38,965 nucleotides of DNA, taken from the NCBI GenBank assembly GCA_050942995.1, contig JBMNOI010000018.1, positions 1-38,965 on the forward strand. The letters are read 5' to 3'. This DNA is from JBMNOI01 sp050942995. Lineage in GTDB: Bacteria; Chloroflexota; Anaerolineae; UBA1429. The notes below the pieces were generated by a model. That model worked only from the letters and a program-made list of their open reading frames with translations, was not told the origin of the DNA and did not search any database. Made by a program: the position numbers and the translations under genes. This document shows, piece by piece, positions 22,569 through 32,249 of this stretch. The first letter of the stretch is position 1. Each line of letters begins with the position of its first letter.

Positions 22569-23032
22569 CACCGGATTCCTTTATAGGTCCAGATGCGGTT
22601 GATGCCAAAGTTCCAGAACAACACCACGCCGATGGCGATGGCCTTGGAGAGGTTGTACCCCCAGGCGCCCCAATCGGCGAACACGTAATGATCCAGCGAG
22701 AGAAAGATGGCCTGGTTGATGCCATAGCCCACCAGGTTCACCAGCAAAAACTGGCCGAGCTGCGGCGCGATCGCTCTCGAGCGCGATTCGGGAAAGGTCC
22801 ACAACCGGTTCCAGGTAAAGTTGCTGAGCACGGCAGCGGAGAACGAAAACGTATTGGCCAGCCATTTGGCCAGATCGAACACTTGGATGCCCAGATTCAG
22901 TACGCTGAAATCGACGATGGCGCCGATGGCGCCGACGATGCCAAATTTGATAAAACGCGTCAGTTCGCTCCGATTATCGGCAACGAACATACGCAGACGG
23001 AAAATGCTCTGTGCCATTCGACCTCGACTCAT
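22568..23032 (-). CDS. GtrA-family membrane protein
   Basis: This 154-residue protein has four predicted transmembrane helices. The family signature is clear: 'FIKFGIVGAIGAIVDFSVLNL', 'SFSAAVLSNFTWNRLWTF', and 'FLLVNLVGYGINQAIF' followed by 'AIGVVLFWNFGINRIWTY' (each seen in parts). GtrA proteins help move lipid-linked sugars across the membrane or are found in glycan loci without proven activity. I chose ATG 23032, which overlaps the preceding stop by four bases (ATGA); the frame upstream runs inside the ligase gene. Context supports a role in the same envelope polysaccharide pathway. Confidence 0.9.
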   Translation of the reverse strand: MSRGRMAQSIFRLRMFVADNRSELTRFIKFGIVGAIGAIVDFSVLNLGIQVFDLAKWLANTFSFSAAVLSNFTWNRLWTFPESRSRAIAPQLGQFLLVNLVGYGINQAIFLSLDHYVFADWGAWGYNLSKAIAIGVVLFWNFGINRIWTYKGIR

Positions 23033-24552
23033 GCAGATGACCCGTCGACTGCAGATAAAGAGGCCGAAGCACCCTTTTTCCTGAATTCCGGGTCTATGGG
23101 CCAAGTCGCTATGCTCAAAAGCATGGCGACGAGAAGGTACATCCCATGGACGTACAGATTATCAAAGGCGTTGTGTGCCGTCAAATGCCCCAGCATACCC
23201 AGTGAACCCAGCGCAAGGGCCAGATCGAGCCCGTGAGAGCGGGCGGCGACGCGCCATGTGGCGATCAGGGCCGTCAGCATGAACAGTAGATAGGTCCCCA
23301 GGCTCAGCAATCCGCTCTCGCCCAACACGTTCAGATAATAGTTGTGGGCGTGTCCCAGAGGATCCTCCCACATCGACGGGGCGACACTGGCATAGACGAC
23401 GGCATACTGCCCTGTGCCGACGCCCAGCCAGGGGCTTTGCGAGAACATGCGCCAGGCTGCTATCCAGTGGGCCATTCGCTCGATGACGGCAAAGTTCTCA
23501 TCGGTGACCTCGACGGTTTCGATATCCACCCCGATGTAGGCGACCGAGTCGACCAGGCGCGAGGCCAATCCTTCGGGAAGTAGGGCGGACATCAACGGCG
23601 CCACCAGGGCGGCGACGAGGATGAGCGAGGCCAGCAGCGGCCAGGCGCGCTTTGCTCCGGCGGCGGCGACCCATCCCATGCCGACGACCAGGCCCAGCAG
23701 CGCGCCGCGCGACCAACTCATCAGCAATGCGGCCCCCATAATGGCCGATGAAGCCACAGCCAGCACCCATAACAGGGGGTGTTGTGCAGAGGCTGCGTTG
23801 TTTCGGCTCCCTCGACGTGGCCAAAGGACGAACATGAGCGAGTAGGCCAGGGGAAGCAACAGCCCCATATACCCGCCATACGGATTGGGCTGTGAGAAGG
23901 TGCCGTGAGCGCGCATATAGCGGCCCATCAGGATGAATCCGGGTGGCCCCACCTGGCGCACGAACTGGTATATGCCCAACAGTCCCTGAGCCGACCCGGC
24001 GATGAGCAACACGAGCACCAGCATACGACGCTGGTTCGCCCCCAATTCACCGGCGATGAACAGATACACCAGGAGCGCCTGGATCCATTTCACCAGTTCC
24101 TTGACAGCCGGCACCCATTGCTCGGCCTGGAGCAGCGATATCGAGAGGGTGGCGATATAGAGGAGCAATGGGCCCGTCAACGGCGCGCGGGCTGCGCGCA
24201 GACGCCCACCGGCCAGCATACGCATCATCCAGGCCGTGGCGACGCCGGCCACCAGCAGGTCGGTGGCATCCAGACTGATTCCGGCGATGCTCACCTGACG
24301 AATAGAACCAAAGGGGATGGCAAAAGCCAGAGCATAGATGCCGAGGGTGGGATGCAGTAGAAGCAGCGTGCTCCCGATAGCGCCGACTACCATCGCGGCG
24401 CTCATCGCGAGCGGCCCCCGAGCGATGATGAGCCCCAGCGCGATGATGAGCAGCGGAATCACCAGCCGCTGCATCCGGGAACGCAGGCGTCTGCCAAAGC
24501 CGGAAGACCGGCCGGTTACTCGCAGATGCGCCTGCATAGATTCCGTGGTCAT
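23029..24552 (-). CDS. O-antigen ligase/polymerase-like membrane protein (Wzy_C)
   Basis: This 507-residue integral membrane protein has about ten to twelve hydrophobic helices. The Wzy_C/O-antigen ligase domain is marked by 'LLMSWSRGALLGLVVG' near 257-272 and by 'GVGTGQYAVVYA' followed by 'HAHNYYLNVLGESGLLS' near 375-415, including the conserved His and the large external loop between them. It would polymerise or ligate lipid-linked glycan on the outer face. The N-terminal 30 residues are basic and cytosolic. The start lies four bases after the stop of the upstream epimerase gene, and its stop overlaps gtrA. Whether it is ligase or polymerase cannot be decided by sequence. Confidence 0.85.
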   Translation of the reverse strand: MTTESMQAHLRVTGRSSGFGRRLRSRMQRLVIPLLIIALGLIIARGPLAMSAAMVVGAIGSTLLLLHPTLGIYALAFAIPFGSIRQVSIAGISLDATDLLVAGVATAWMMRMLAGGRLRAARAPLTGPLLLYIATLSISLLQAEQWVPAVKELVKWIQALLVYLFIAGELGANQRRMLVLVLLIAGSAQGLLGIYQFVRQVGPPGFILMGRYMRAHGTFSQPNPYGGYMGLLLPLAYSLMFVLWPRRGSRNNAASAQHPLLWVLAVASSAIMGAALLMSWSRGALLGLVVGMGWVAAAGAKRAWPLLASLILVAALVAPLMSALLPEGLASRLVDSVAYIGVDIETVEVTDENFAVIERMAHWIAAWRMFSQSPWLGVGTGQYAVVYASVAPSMWEDPLGHAHNYYLNVLGESGLLSLGTYLLFMLTALIATWRVAARSHGLDLALALGSLGMLGHLTAHNAFDNLYVHGMYLLVAMLLSIATWPIDPEFRKKGASASLSAVDGSSA

Positions 24553-24556
24553 GACT

Positions 24557-25501
24557 TTATTCGCTGTTCAACTGCTCGTGGAACCAGGCAATGGTCCGCT
24601 CCAAACCCTCTTCCAGACTAACCTGAGGTTGCCAGCCCAGAACCGATCGCGCGCGGGTGATATCCGGCTGGCGGGTCTGTGGGTCGTCTTTGGTGCGTTC
24701 GTCTTTGGGGGTAATAAAGGTGATCGATCCGCCCAAAATACGCGCCACCTGACGGGCAAACTCGAGAATGCTCATCTCTTGAGGGTTGCCCAGGTTGATG
24801 GGCATGGCCTCATCGGACATGAGCAATCGGTAGAGGCCCTCGACCAGATCGCTGACGTAGCAGAAACTGCGCGTGCGCGAACCGTCGTCATAGACGGTGA
24901 GCGGTTCGCCACGAAGGCCCTGGCTGACAAAGTTGGGCACCACGCGGCCGTCATCCAGGCGCATGCGCGGGCCATAGGTGTTAAAGATTCGGGCGATGCG
25001 CGTGCGCAGACCATGAGTGCGATGATAGGCCATGGTCATGGCCTCGGCAAAGCGTTTCGATTCATCATAGACGCCGCGAGGCCCTACCGGGTTAACGTTT
25101 CCCCAGTAGCTCTCGGGCTGCGGATGCACCAGCGGGTCGCCATATACTTCGGAGGTAGAGGCCAACAAAAAGCGGGCATCTTTGGCTCGGGCCAACCCCA
25201 GGGCATGCAGTGTGCCCAGCGCTCCCACCTTGAGTGTCTTGATGGGCATATTCAGATAATCGACCGGGCTGGGCAGTGAGGCCATGTGCATGATGGCGTC
25301 CAACGGTCCCTCGATATGGATCGGATCGCAGACATCGTGCCGTACGAAATCAAACCCCTCACGGCCTATCAGGTGGGCGATATTGCGCTCGCTTCCGGTG
25401 ATGAGGTTGTCCATGGCGATGACCTGATGCCCCTGCTCCAGCAGCAGATCGCACAGGTGTGAACCGATGAATCCTGCCCCTCCGGTAATCAGAACACGCA
25501 T
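24557..25501 (-). CDS. NAD-dependent sugar epimerase/decarboxylase (UDP-xylose synthase-like)
   Basis: This 314-residue extended short-chain dehydrogenase has GGAGFIGSH (7-15), D31 for NAD, the catalytic Thr/Ser in 'LLASTSEVYGDP' near 116 and YDESK (Y145, K149). The sequence 'GPRGVYDESKRFAEA', with 'NTYGPRM' and 'RTRSFCYVSDL', is characteristic of UDP-glucuronate decarboxylase, which makes UDP-xylose. A related dTDP-glucose dehydratase or epimerase is a less likely alternative. It is the first gene of the operon, behind a strong promoter, and feeds the glycosyltransferase and ligase that follow. Confidence 0.86.
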   Translation of the reverse strand: MRVLITGGAGFIGSHLCDLLLEQGHQVIAMDNLITGSERNIAHLIGREGFDFVRHDVCDPIHIEGPLDAIMHMASLPSPVDYLNMPIKTLKVGALGTLHALGLARAKDARFLLASTSEVYGDPLVHPQPESYWGNVNPVGPRGVYDESKRFAEAMTMAYHRTHGLRTRIARIFNTYGPRMRLDDGRVVPNFVSQGLRGEPLTVYDDGSRTRSFCYVSDLVEGLYRLLMSDEAMPINLGNPQEMSILEFARQVARILGGSITFITPKDERTKDDPQTRQPDITRARSVLGWQPQVSLEEGLERTIAWFHEQLNSE

Positions 25502-25602
25502 CTTTCCCCCCTGCCATGACTATGCGCGTGGTTGTGGCAACCCGTCATCGCGTATGATATTTGCCATATCCTGCGGCCACCACAGGTCGCATAATGGGTG
25601 CC

Positions 25603-25631
25603 AGTATATCCCAATGGAGGGGCATGGTCAA
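25603..25631 (-). promoter_or_regulatory. Sigma70 promoter of the polysaccharide operon
   Basis: On the minus strand TTGACC (25631-25626) and TATACT (25608-25603) are 17 bases apart. Transcription would start near 25596 with a leader of about 95 bases before the epimerase ATG. Confidence 0.75.
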
Positions 25632-25676
25632 AGCGCTTTCTCCCGCCGATACAGGCCGACACTACCCCCGGGGCGT

Positions 25677-25705
25677 TTGCAGTTCCGCAAGGCGGATGGT
25701 AACAT
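25677..25705 (+). promoter_or_regulatory. Weak possible promoter of the methyltransferase gene
   Basis: TTGCAG (25677-25682) and TAACAT (25700-25705) have a 17-base spacer. Both boxes are imperfect. A transcript would begin just before the GAGGAGAG ribosome-binding site. Confidence 0.35.
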
Positions 25706-25725
25706 ACCAGGCCAGAGGAGAGAGC

Positions 25726-26454
25726 ATGACGACAGAAAATAAAGCGATTGTTCTGGGGCATCCCAGTTATGTTTGGAGAGAGGGGCAGGAGCGCCGTGTG
25801 GCGCTGATCCGCCGTTATGTGCCGCTGGAGAATGCCCGCATCCTTGACGCGGGCTGTGGCCTGGGGCTATATGTGCGACGCTTTCGCGAGTTGAGCGAAC
25901 AGGTGTACGGCGTGGATCTGGACGGCGATAAAGTGCGTCAGGCGCGCGTCGCGCTGCCGAATATCGAAGAGGCCTCGGTGGATGCATTGCCATACCCCGA
26001 CGGCTTTTTTGATGTGGTGTTCTCTCACGAAGTGCTCGAGCATGTGCCCGATGATGTCGCCGCGGTGCGCGATGCGTATCGGGTGTTGCGCCCGGGTGGG
26101 CATATGATCGTGTTCGTGCCCAACCGGATGTACCCATTCGAGACGCACGGCGCCTACTGGGGCGGCCGTTACCATTTTGGCAATATCCCCTTGATCAACT
26201 ATCTGCCCAACCGCTGGCGCAATCAACTGGCGCCTCATGTGCGGGCCTATACCCGACGGGGAATACGCCGTCTCTTTGATGGCCTGGAGGGGCGCATCGT
26301 CGTGCATCGGCAGGTGTTTGCCGGATATGACAACATTGTGGCGCGACGCCCCGCGGTGGGACGGTTGCTGCGCACTGTGACCTATGCGCTGGAGCGTACG
26401 CCTCTGCAATGTTTCGGGCTATCTCATTTCATCGTCTATCAGAAGGCCGGCTGA
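25726..26454 (+). CDS. SAM-dependent class I methyltransferase
   Basis: This 242-residue protein has the Rossmann methyltransferase core at about 35-145: motif I 'ILDAGCGLGLYVRRF', motif II 'VYGVDLDGDKVRQA', 'VDALPYPDGFFDVVFSHEVLEHV' (seen in two parts) and 'AYRVLRPGGHMIVFVPN'. It belongs to the Methyltransf_11/UbiE-like group. The C-terminal 90 residues are rich in aromatic and basic residues and may hold the acceptor site. The substrate is unknown; small sugar or lipid O-methylation fits the adjacent polysaccharide operon, which is inference. ATG 25726 has GAGGAG six bases upstream. The RACo-like gene follows after 55 bases. Confidence 0.85.
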   Translation: MTTENKAIVLGHPSYVWREGQERRVALIRRYVPLENARILDAGCGLGLYVRRFRELSEQVYGVDLDGDKVRQARVALPNIEEASVDALPYPDGFFDVVFSHEVLEHVPDDVAAVRDAYRVLRPGGHMIVFVPNRMYPFETHGAYWGGRYHFGNIPLINYLPNRWRNQLAPHVRAYTRRGIRRLFDGLEGRIVVHRQVFAGYDNIVARRPAVGRLLRTVTYALERTPLQCFGLSHFIVYQKAG

Positions 26455-26509
26455 GAAACAGGGAAGCCGAGATCCCCTCTCCGCCGACCGCCAACCGACA
26501 GGATGCATC

Positions 26510-28348
26510 ATGAAAATACGCTTCGAGCCCTATGGCGTGACCACCGAGGTCGAGGCGGGCCACACTCTGCTGGACGCGGCCGTGGCCGCCGGTGTCGAAA
26601 TCGAGAGTGTGTGCGGTGGGCGCGGCACCTGCGCCAAGTGCAAGGTGATCGTCACCCGGGGCGTGTCTGCGTCTACGGCTCTAGAACAGCGTGGCCTGAC
26701 CGCCGAGGAGCTGGCCTCAGGTTACCGGCTGGCCTGCCAGGCGGTGATCGAGGGAGATACCGAAGTGGTGGTCCCCGAAGAGTCGCGCAGGTCACGGGTG
26801 AATATCCTTGCCCGGGGAACCGAAGGAGACGTGCCCCTGGAGCCGTGGGTGATGCGCCACACTCTGCATGTTCCGGCGGCCACCTTGCGCGAGCAGACTC
26901 CGGATTGGGACAATGTGGCGCGGCTATTGACGCGCGACGGACGCCCTATGCCGCGCCCCACACTGCGGGTGTTACGGGCGCTTCCCGGCGCCTTGCGGGC
27001 ACAAGACGGCCATATCACCCTGGTTCAGGTCGACGAGCGCATTATCGACGTGATGCCGGGCGCGGGTCCTGCGCGGCTGACCGGCATGGCCTTTGACATC
27101 GGCACGACCACCGTCGTCGGTTATCTGGTGGATCTGGAGACGGGCGATCCGCTGGCGGTGGCTTCTCGCCTGAACCCGCAGACGCGCTATGGCGATGACG
27201 TCGTCTCGCGTATCGATCACGCCTCGCGCCAGGATGGCGGCCTGCAGACCATGCAGAGCGAGATCGTCGGCGCCATGAATCAGATCATCGCCGAGACGGC
27301 GGGCATCGCGGGTCTGGACGATCCGGTGTACGCCATAACGGTGGTGGGCAACACCACCATGCACCATCTGTTTTTGGGCATCAATCCGGCGGCACTGGCT
27401 CAATCGCCCTATGTTCCGGTGGTGACCTCGGCTCTCTGTATCGAGGCCGCGCATTTGGGCCTGGCGATGCATCCCGAGGGGGCGGTGTGGGTGCTGCCCA
27501 ACATTGCCGGATGGGTGGGGGCCGATACGGTGGGTGTGCTTCTGGCCACGGATGTCCATCGGCAGGATGAGCCGGCGCTGGTGATCGACATCGGCACCAA
27601 CGGCGAGATGGCGCTGGGCTCGCGCAAGCGGCTGCTCACCTGCTCTACGGCGGCGGGGCCGGCCTTTGAGGGGGCACACCTCAGTTGCGGGATGCGCGCC
27701 GCTGACGGCGCCATCGATCTTGTCGAGATCGACCGGGAAAAGGATGATCCGGTACACTGGCACACCATCGGCGACGCCGTGCCCAGGGGGATCTGTGGAT
27801 CGGGATTGGTGGATACGGTGGCCGGGTTGCTGCGAGCCGGCGTGATCGATTCGACGGGCTTGATACAGAATGGGGATGCGCTGCGACATAACGGGTACGC
27901 CGCGCTGGCCGACCGCATCGTGGGCGAGGGGCGTCATCGTGCCTTTCACCTGGTGGATGGAGAGCGGGGGATGGGGGGGCGTACCATCGCCATTACCCAG
28001 CACGATGTGCGCGTGCTTCAGCTCGCCAAAGGGGCCATTCGCGCCGGTATCGAGATTCTGATGCAAGAGCTGAGCGTAGGGCCCGACGATGTCAAGCGCG
28101 TGTACCTGGCGGGCGCCTTTGGCAACTATATTCGACCCGAGAGCGCGCTCACCATCGGGTTGATCCCGCATTTCACCGAGGCTGAACTGATCCCGGTGGG
28201 GAATGCCGCCGGCTCGGGGGCGCGCATGGCTCTGATTTCGCGCTCGGCGCGAGATGAGACCGTCGAGATTCTATCTCATGTCGAGTATCTGGAGCTTTCG
28301 GGACGCCCCGATTTTCAGTATCAATTCGCCGAGGCGATGATGTTTTAG
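26510..28348 (+). CDS. Reductive activator of corrinoid protein (RACo/RamA-like, ASKHA domain, DUF4445)
   Basis: The protein has 612 residues. The N-terminal [2Fe-2S] domain carries C35, C41, C44 and C76 (GGRGTCAKC pattern). A linker is followed by an ASKHA ATPase domain of about residues 190-600: 'AFDIGTTTVVGYLVDLETG' in part, 'VVGNTTMHHLFLGI' and 'VIDIGTNGEMALGS', the phosphate-binding loops. RACo proteins use ATP to reduce inactive Co(II) in corrinoid iron-sulfur proteins or methyltransferases. No corrinoid protein gene is in the window, so its partner must be elsewhere. ATG 26510 with AGGA upstream was chosen; the frame upstream overlaps the methyltransferase gene. Confidence 0.9.
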   Translation: MKIRFEPYGVTTEVEAGHTLLDAAVAAGVEIESVCGGRGTCAKCKVIVTRGVSASTALEQRGLTAEELASGYRLACQAVIEGDTEVVVPEESRRSRVNILARGTEGDVPLEPWVMRHTLHVPAATLREQTPDWDNVARLLTRDGRPMPRPTLRVLRALPGALRAQDGHITLVQVDERIIDVMPGAGPARLTGMAFDIGTTTVVGYLVDLETGDPLAVASRLNPQTRYGDDVVSRIDHASRQDGGLQTMQSEIVGAMNQIIAETAGIAGLDDPVYAITVVGNTTMHHLFLGINPAALAQSPYVPVVTSALCIEAAHLGLAMHPEGAVWVLPNIAGWVGADTVGVLLATDVHRQDEPALVIDIGTNGEMALGSRKRLLTCSTAAGPAFEGAHLSCGMRAADGAIDLVEIDREKDDPVHWHTIGDAVPRGICGSGLVDTVAGLLRAGVIDSTGLIQNGDALRHNGYAALADRIVGEGRHRAFHLVDGERGMGGRTIAITQHDVRVLQLAKGAIRAGIEILMQELSVGPDDVKRVYLAGAFGNYIRPESALTIGLIPHFTEAELIPVGNAAGSGARMALISRSARDETVEILSHVEYLELSGRPDFQYQFAEAMMF

Positions 28349-28441
28349 GGACGATACGGGGCGCCCTTTAATGGGTAAAACGCATAATCCCTGCATTCTG
28401 TCGTTATGTAAACGATTTTTCCTGTCGGCAGGCAAAAGTCT

Positions 28442-28470
28442 TTGACTTCTAATCCCTGTTGGAATATACT
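28442..28470 (+). promoter_or_regulatory. Strong sigma70 promoter of yvcK
   Basis: TTGACT (28442-28447) and TATACT (28465-28470) have an exact 17-base spacer, each matching five of six consensus bases. The predicted start is near 28477, which leaves a leader of nearly 200 bases. Confidence 0.8.
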
Positions 28471-28477
28471 AAAAATG

Positions 28478-28674
28478 GCTGATGTGCAGGTTCTCGTGTG
28501 TAGACACACATCGGCCCTGGCCGAGCGGTGAATCTTTCCCGCGTCGCCGGCAGCCTCTACACATGCTTACAATCGCGTCACGTTCGGCCCATATCCGACG
28601 AGCAGGGCCGCATAGTCACTCTGACATCATCATCACGGCCACTCGACTGATCTGCGGCCGCACGGGAGGTGGCA
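28478..28674 (+). other. Long structured 5' leader of yvcK
   Basis: The leader has two mutually exclusive pairings near its start: GCTGATGTG (28478-28486) with CACATCGGC (28507-28515), or GTGTG (28496-28500) with CACAC (28505-28509). Further GC-rich complementary segments occur before the GGGAGG ribosome-binding site. I recognise no known riboswitch consensus. A small reading frame crosses it but has no clear start signal. The rest of the gap, from 28349 to the promoter, shows nothing else. Confidence 0.4.
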
Positions 28675-29757
28675 ATGGGTCCACAGGATCCTGAAGAACT
28701 GTGGAGTCCTGCGCATGCCGCTGCAGAGAGAGAGGTTTCTCCGATTAAAGATTGGGATATACGCAACCTCTCGATCGTCGCCATTGGCGGCGGACACGGT
28801 CTGTCAACGCTGTTGCGTGGCCTCAAGGCGCAATTCGACCATCTGACAGCCATCGTCACTGTGGCCGATGATGGGGGAAGTTCGGGGGCACTTCGCCGGC
28901 ATATGGGGCTGCTGCCGCCGGGAGACCTGCGGCGTTGTATCGCCGCCCTGGCCGAAGCCGAGCCGCTGATGGCGCAGCTCTTTGAGTATCGTTTTGGGCG
29001 CGGCACCGGGTTGGACGGCCATACCTTTGGTAATCTGTTTATCGCCGCCATGGCCGAGATCACCGGCGATTTCGAGAGCGCCGTGAGCGAGGCGAGCCGC
29101 GTGCTGGCCGTGAGGGGGCGCATCTTGCCCTCGTCGCTGAACGATATCGTGCTCTATGCCGAGGTGCGAGATCCGGCGACTCCCGATGGAGAACCACGCC
29201 TCGTGCGGGGCGAGTCGGCCATCGCCGAAGCTCGTGGCATGATCGACCGGGTGTTTCTGCAGCCGGCAGATGCCAAGGGCTATCCGGAGGCGGTGCGGGC
29301 ATTGCTGCACGCCGATGTGATCGTACTGGGTCCCGGTAGCCTGTACACCAGCGTCTTGCCCAATCTGCTGGTATCCGATATTCGCAACGCCGTACAGGTT
29401 TCGCAGGCGCTCAAGGTGTACATCTGTAACGTGGCAACACAGCCCGGCGAAACCGATGGATTCACCGTAGGCGATCATGTGCGCGCACTAAGCGCACACC
29501 TCGGCAATGGGTTTTGCGACTATGTGTTGGCGAACGGCAATGTGGACTTTTACTTGCCGGCCGCCTCACATAGCATCATGGTGCAGCCGGTGTTTCAGGA
29601 TGACGACGGCTGCCGTATGGTTTTGGTCGATCTGGTGGATCGGACGATGCCCTGGCGGCACGATTCCGAGAAGTTAACCGCCGCGCTGGCTCATCTGATA
29701 CGGGCGCATATGTCGAACGGAAAGCATAGCCCCCGAGGAGGATGCCCGGAGCGGTAA
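28675..29757 (+). CDS. yvcK: YvcK/CofD-like gluconeogenesis factor
   Basis: This 360-residue protein belongs to the YvcK family, which binds UDP-sugars and affects cell shape and growth on gluconeogenic carbon. Motifs are 'IVAIGGGHGLSTLLRGLK' (34-51), 'TVADDGGSSGALRR' (62-75), 'PPGDLRRCI' (81-89), and 'DVIVLGPGSLYTSVLPNLLV'-like residues near 219. The N-terminal 30 residues are extra and polar. ATG 28675 has GGGAGG four bases upstream; the GTG at 28669 overlaps the binding site and is rejected. The usual partners rapZ and whiA are absent. GAPDH follows after 78 bases, which suits a shared link to central carbon flow. Confidence 0.9.
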   Translation: MGPQDPEELWSPAHAAAEREVSPIKDWDIRNLSIVAIGGGHGLSTLLRGLKAQFDHLTAIVTVADDGGSSGALRRHMGLLPPGDLRRCIAALAEAEPLMAQLFEYRFGRGTGLDGHTFGNLFIAAMAEITGDFESAVSEASRVLAVRGRILPSSLNDIVLYAEVRDPATPDGEPRLVRGESAIAEARGMIDRVFLQPADAKGYPEAVRALLHADVIVLGPGSLYTSVLPNLLVSDIRNAVQVSQALKVYICNVATQPGETDGFTVGDHVRALSAHLGNGFCDYVLANGNVDFYLPAASHSIMVQPVFQDDDGCRMVLVDLVDRTMPWRHDSEKLTAALAHLIRAHMSNGKHSPRGGCPER

Positions 29758-29835
29758 ATGGCGATGTCTGCCGGACGGGTAATTAAGGCCTGTCCGGTGG
29801 GCTACCGAGCGTTGCAATCAAAAAAGGAGTAGGCA

Positions 29836-30849
<1,014 letters not shown>

Positions 30850-30905
30850 AGGCGGAATTTTCCACTCAGGGTCGCACAAGCCGATATATTGTATGGATAC
30901 AGATC

Positions 30906-30936
30906 AAAGGGGATGGGCGTTCGCCCCATCCCCTTT
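30906..30936 (+). terminator. Hairpin terminator after GAPDH
   Basis: AAAGGGGATGGG (30906-30917) and CCCATCCCCTTT (30925-30936) form a 12-bp perfect stem with a seven-base loop. Only three T follow, and the next gene starts 20 bases later, so partial read-through into the glycosyltransferase is likely. Confidence 0.75.
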
Positions 30937-30955
30937 GCGTATGAGGTGAAACATA

Positions 30956-32227
30956 GTGACACGACGCATCGCCATGTTGAGTATGCATACCTCGCCTCTG
31001 GCTGCTCTGGGGGGCAAAGAGACGGGGGGCATGAATGTCTATATTCGAGAATTGATGCGCCACCTGGGCCGGCGGGGCTGGCAGGTGGATGTGTTCACGA
31101 GACGACAGGATGCCCGGGCGCCATACATCCAGACGACGGACGAGCCCTGCTGGCGGGTGATTCATATCCCGGCCGGTCCCACCGGATCGATCGATCGCCG
31201 CAAATTGTTCGACTATGTGCCGGAATTCACCGCCGGGGTGGAGCGTTTCGCCGCCGAGGAGGGGATACGTTACGACCTCATCCACAGCCATTACTGGCTC
31301 TCGGGGCGCTCGGCACGCGATCTGCGCGCGATATGGGGGGTGCCGGTCATCCATATGTTCCATACCCTGGGGCGGATGAAGGACCGTGTGGCCGAGGACT
31401 CGGCACAACGCGAGGCAGACGAACGTGCCAGGGTAGAGCAAGAGATCATGGATTTCGCCGACCGCATCGTGGCGGCGACGCCGCTGGATCGGCAACAGAT
31501 GATCGATCTGTATGAGCCGCAGGCCGACCGCATCGCCGTCATCCCCTGTGGGGTGAATCTGGATCTGTTTCGCCCTATAGGGCGGGATGTGGCGCGCGAG
31601 CGGCTGGGGCTGCCTGTCGATCGTATCCTGTTACTCTTTGTGGGGCGACTGGACCCCGTCAAAGGGTTGGATGTGCTGCTGGAGGCCATGTGTGAACTGA
31701 CGCGGCGCCTGCGTCCTTGCCGGGCACAGGATCTGAGCCTGGCCGTGATCGGCGGGGATCGTGAAAGCCATCTGGAGGCCATGATGGACGATCACTGCCT
31801 GCATGATATTCGCCGCGAGATGGGCCTCGATGACCTGGTGATCTTTGTGGGGTCGCGCTCGCAGGAGGATCTGCCCTACTATTATTCGGCCGCCGAAGTG
31901 TGTGTCATGCCCTCATTGTACGAGTCGTTCGGCATGGTGGCGCTGGAGGCCATGGCTTGCGGCACGCCGGTGATCGCCTCGCGCGTGGGCGGGCTGACCT
32001 ACACCGTGCGCGACGGCGAGACGGGCTATCTGGTGCCGGATCGCGACCCGAAGGCTCTGGCCGATCGGCTGGAGCAACTGCTTTGCGACGACGATCTGCG
32101 AGAACGGCTGGCGCAGCGCGCCGTACAGATCGCGCGTACCTATAGCTGGGAGGCGGTGGCCGATCAAATCGAGGCGCTGTACGCTCAGGTGGGGCTGGAG
32201 CTGGCCGCCTGCCCCTGTGCCGGATGA
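30956..32227 (+). CDS. GT4 glycosyltransferase (MshA/sucrose-phosphate synthase-like)
   Basis: This 423-residue GT-B enzyme starts with 'RIAMLSMHTSPLAALGGKETGGMNVYIREL' (seen in pieces), the signature of the D-inositol-3-phosphate glycosyltransferase and sucrose-phosphate synthase branch. 'HSHYWLSG', 'VIPCGVNLDLF', 'VGRLDPVKGLDVLLEA' and 'PSLYESFGMVALEAMACGTPVIA' (EX7E) are present. It probably glycosylates a sugar phosphate or inositol phosphate with an NDP-hexose. Mycothiol synthesis proper is actinobacterial, so the real acceptor is open. GTG 30956 has GAGGTGA upstream, and family alignment favours it over the ATG at 30974. It has no promoter of its own after the GAPDH hairpin. Confidence 0.88.
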   Translation: MTRRIAMLSMHTSPLAALGGKETGGMNVYIRELMRHLGRRGWQVDVFTRRQDARAPYIQTTDEPCWRVIHIPAGPTGSIDRRKLFDYVPEFTAGVERFAAEEGIRYDLIHSHYWLSGRSARDLRAIWGVPVIHMFHTLGRMKDRVAEDSAQREADERARVEQEIMDFADRIVAATPLDRQQMIDLYEPQADRIAVIPCGVNLDLFRPIGRDVARERLGLPVDRILLLFVGRLDPVKGLDVLLEAMCELTRRLRPCRAQDLSLAVIGGDRESHLEAMMDDHCLHDIRREMGLDDLVIFVGSRSQEDLPYYYSAAEVCVMPSLYESFGMVALEAMACGTPVIASRVGGLTYTVRDGETGYLVPDRDPKALADRLEQLLCDDDLRERLAQRAVQIARTYSWEAVADQIEALYAQVGLELAACPCAG

Positions 32228-32249
32228 TGGTGCTGTTGCGGATCGTCGC

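Noticed and set aside
28482..28694. Small reading frame in the yvcK leader
   Set aside because: It has no good ribosome-binding site, overlaps yvcK in another frame and has an unlikely composition.
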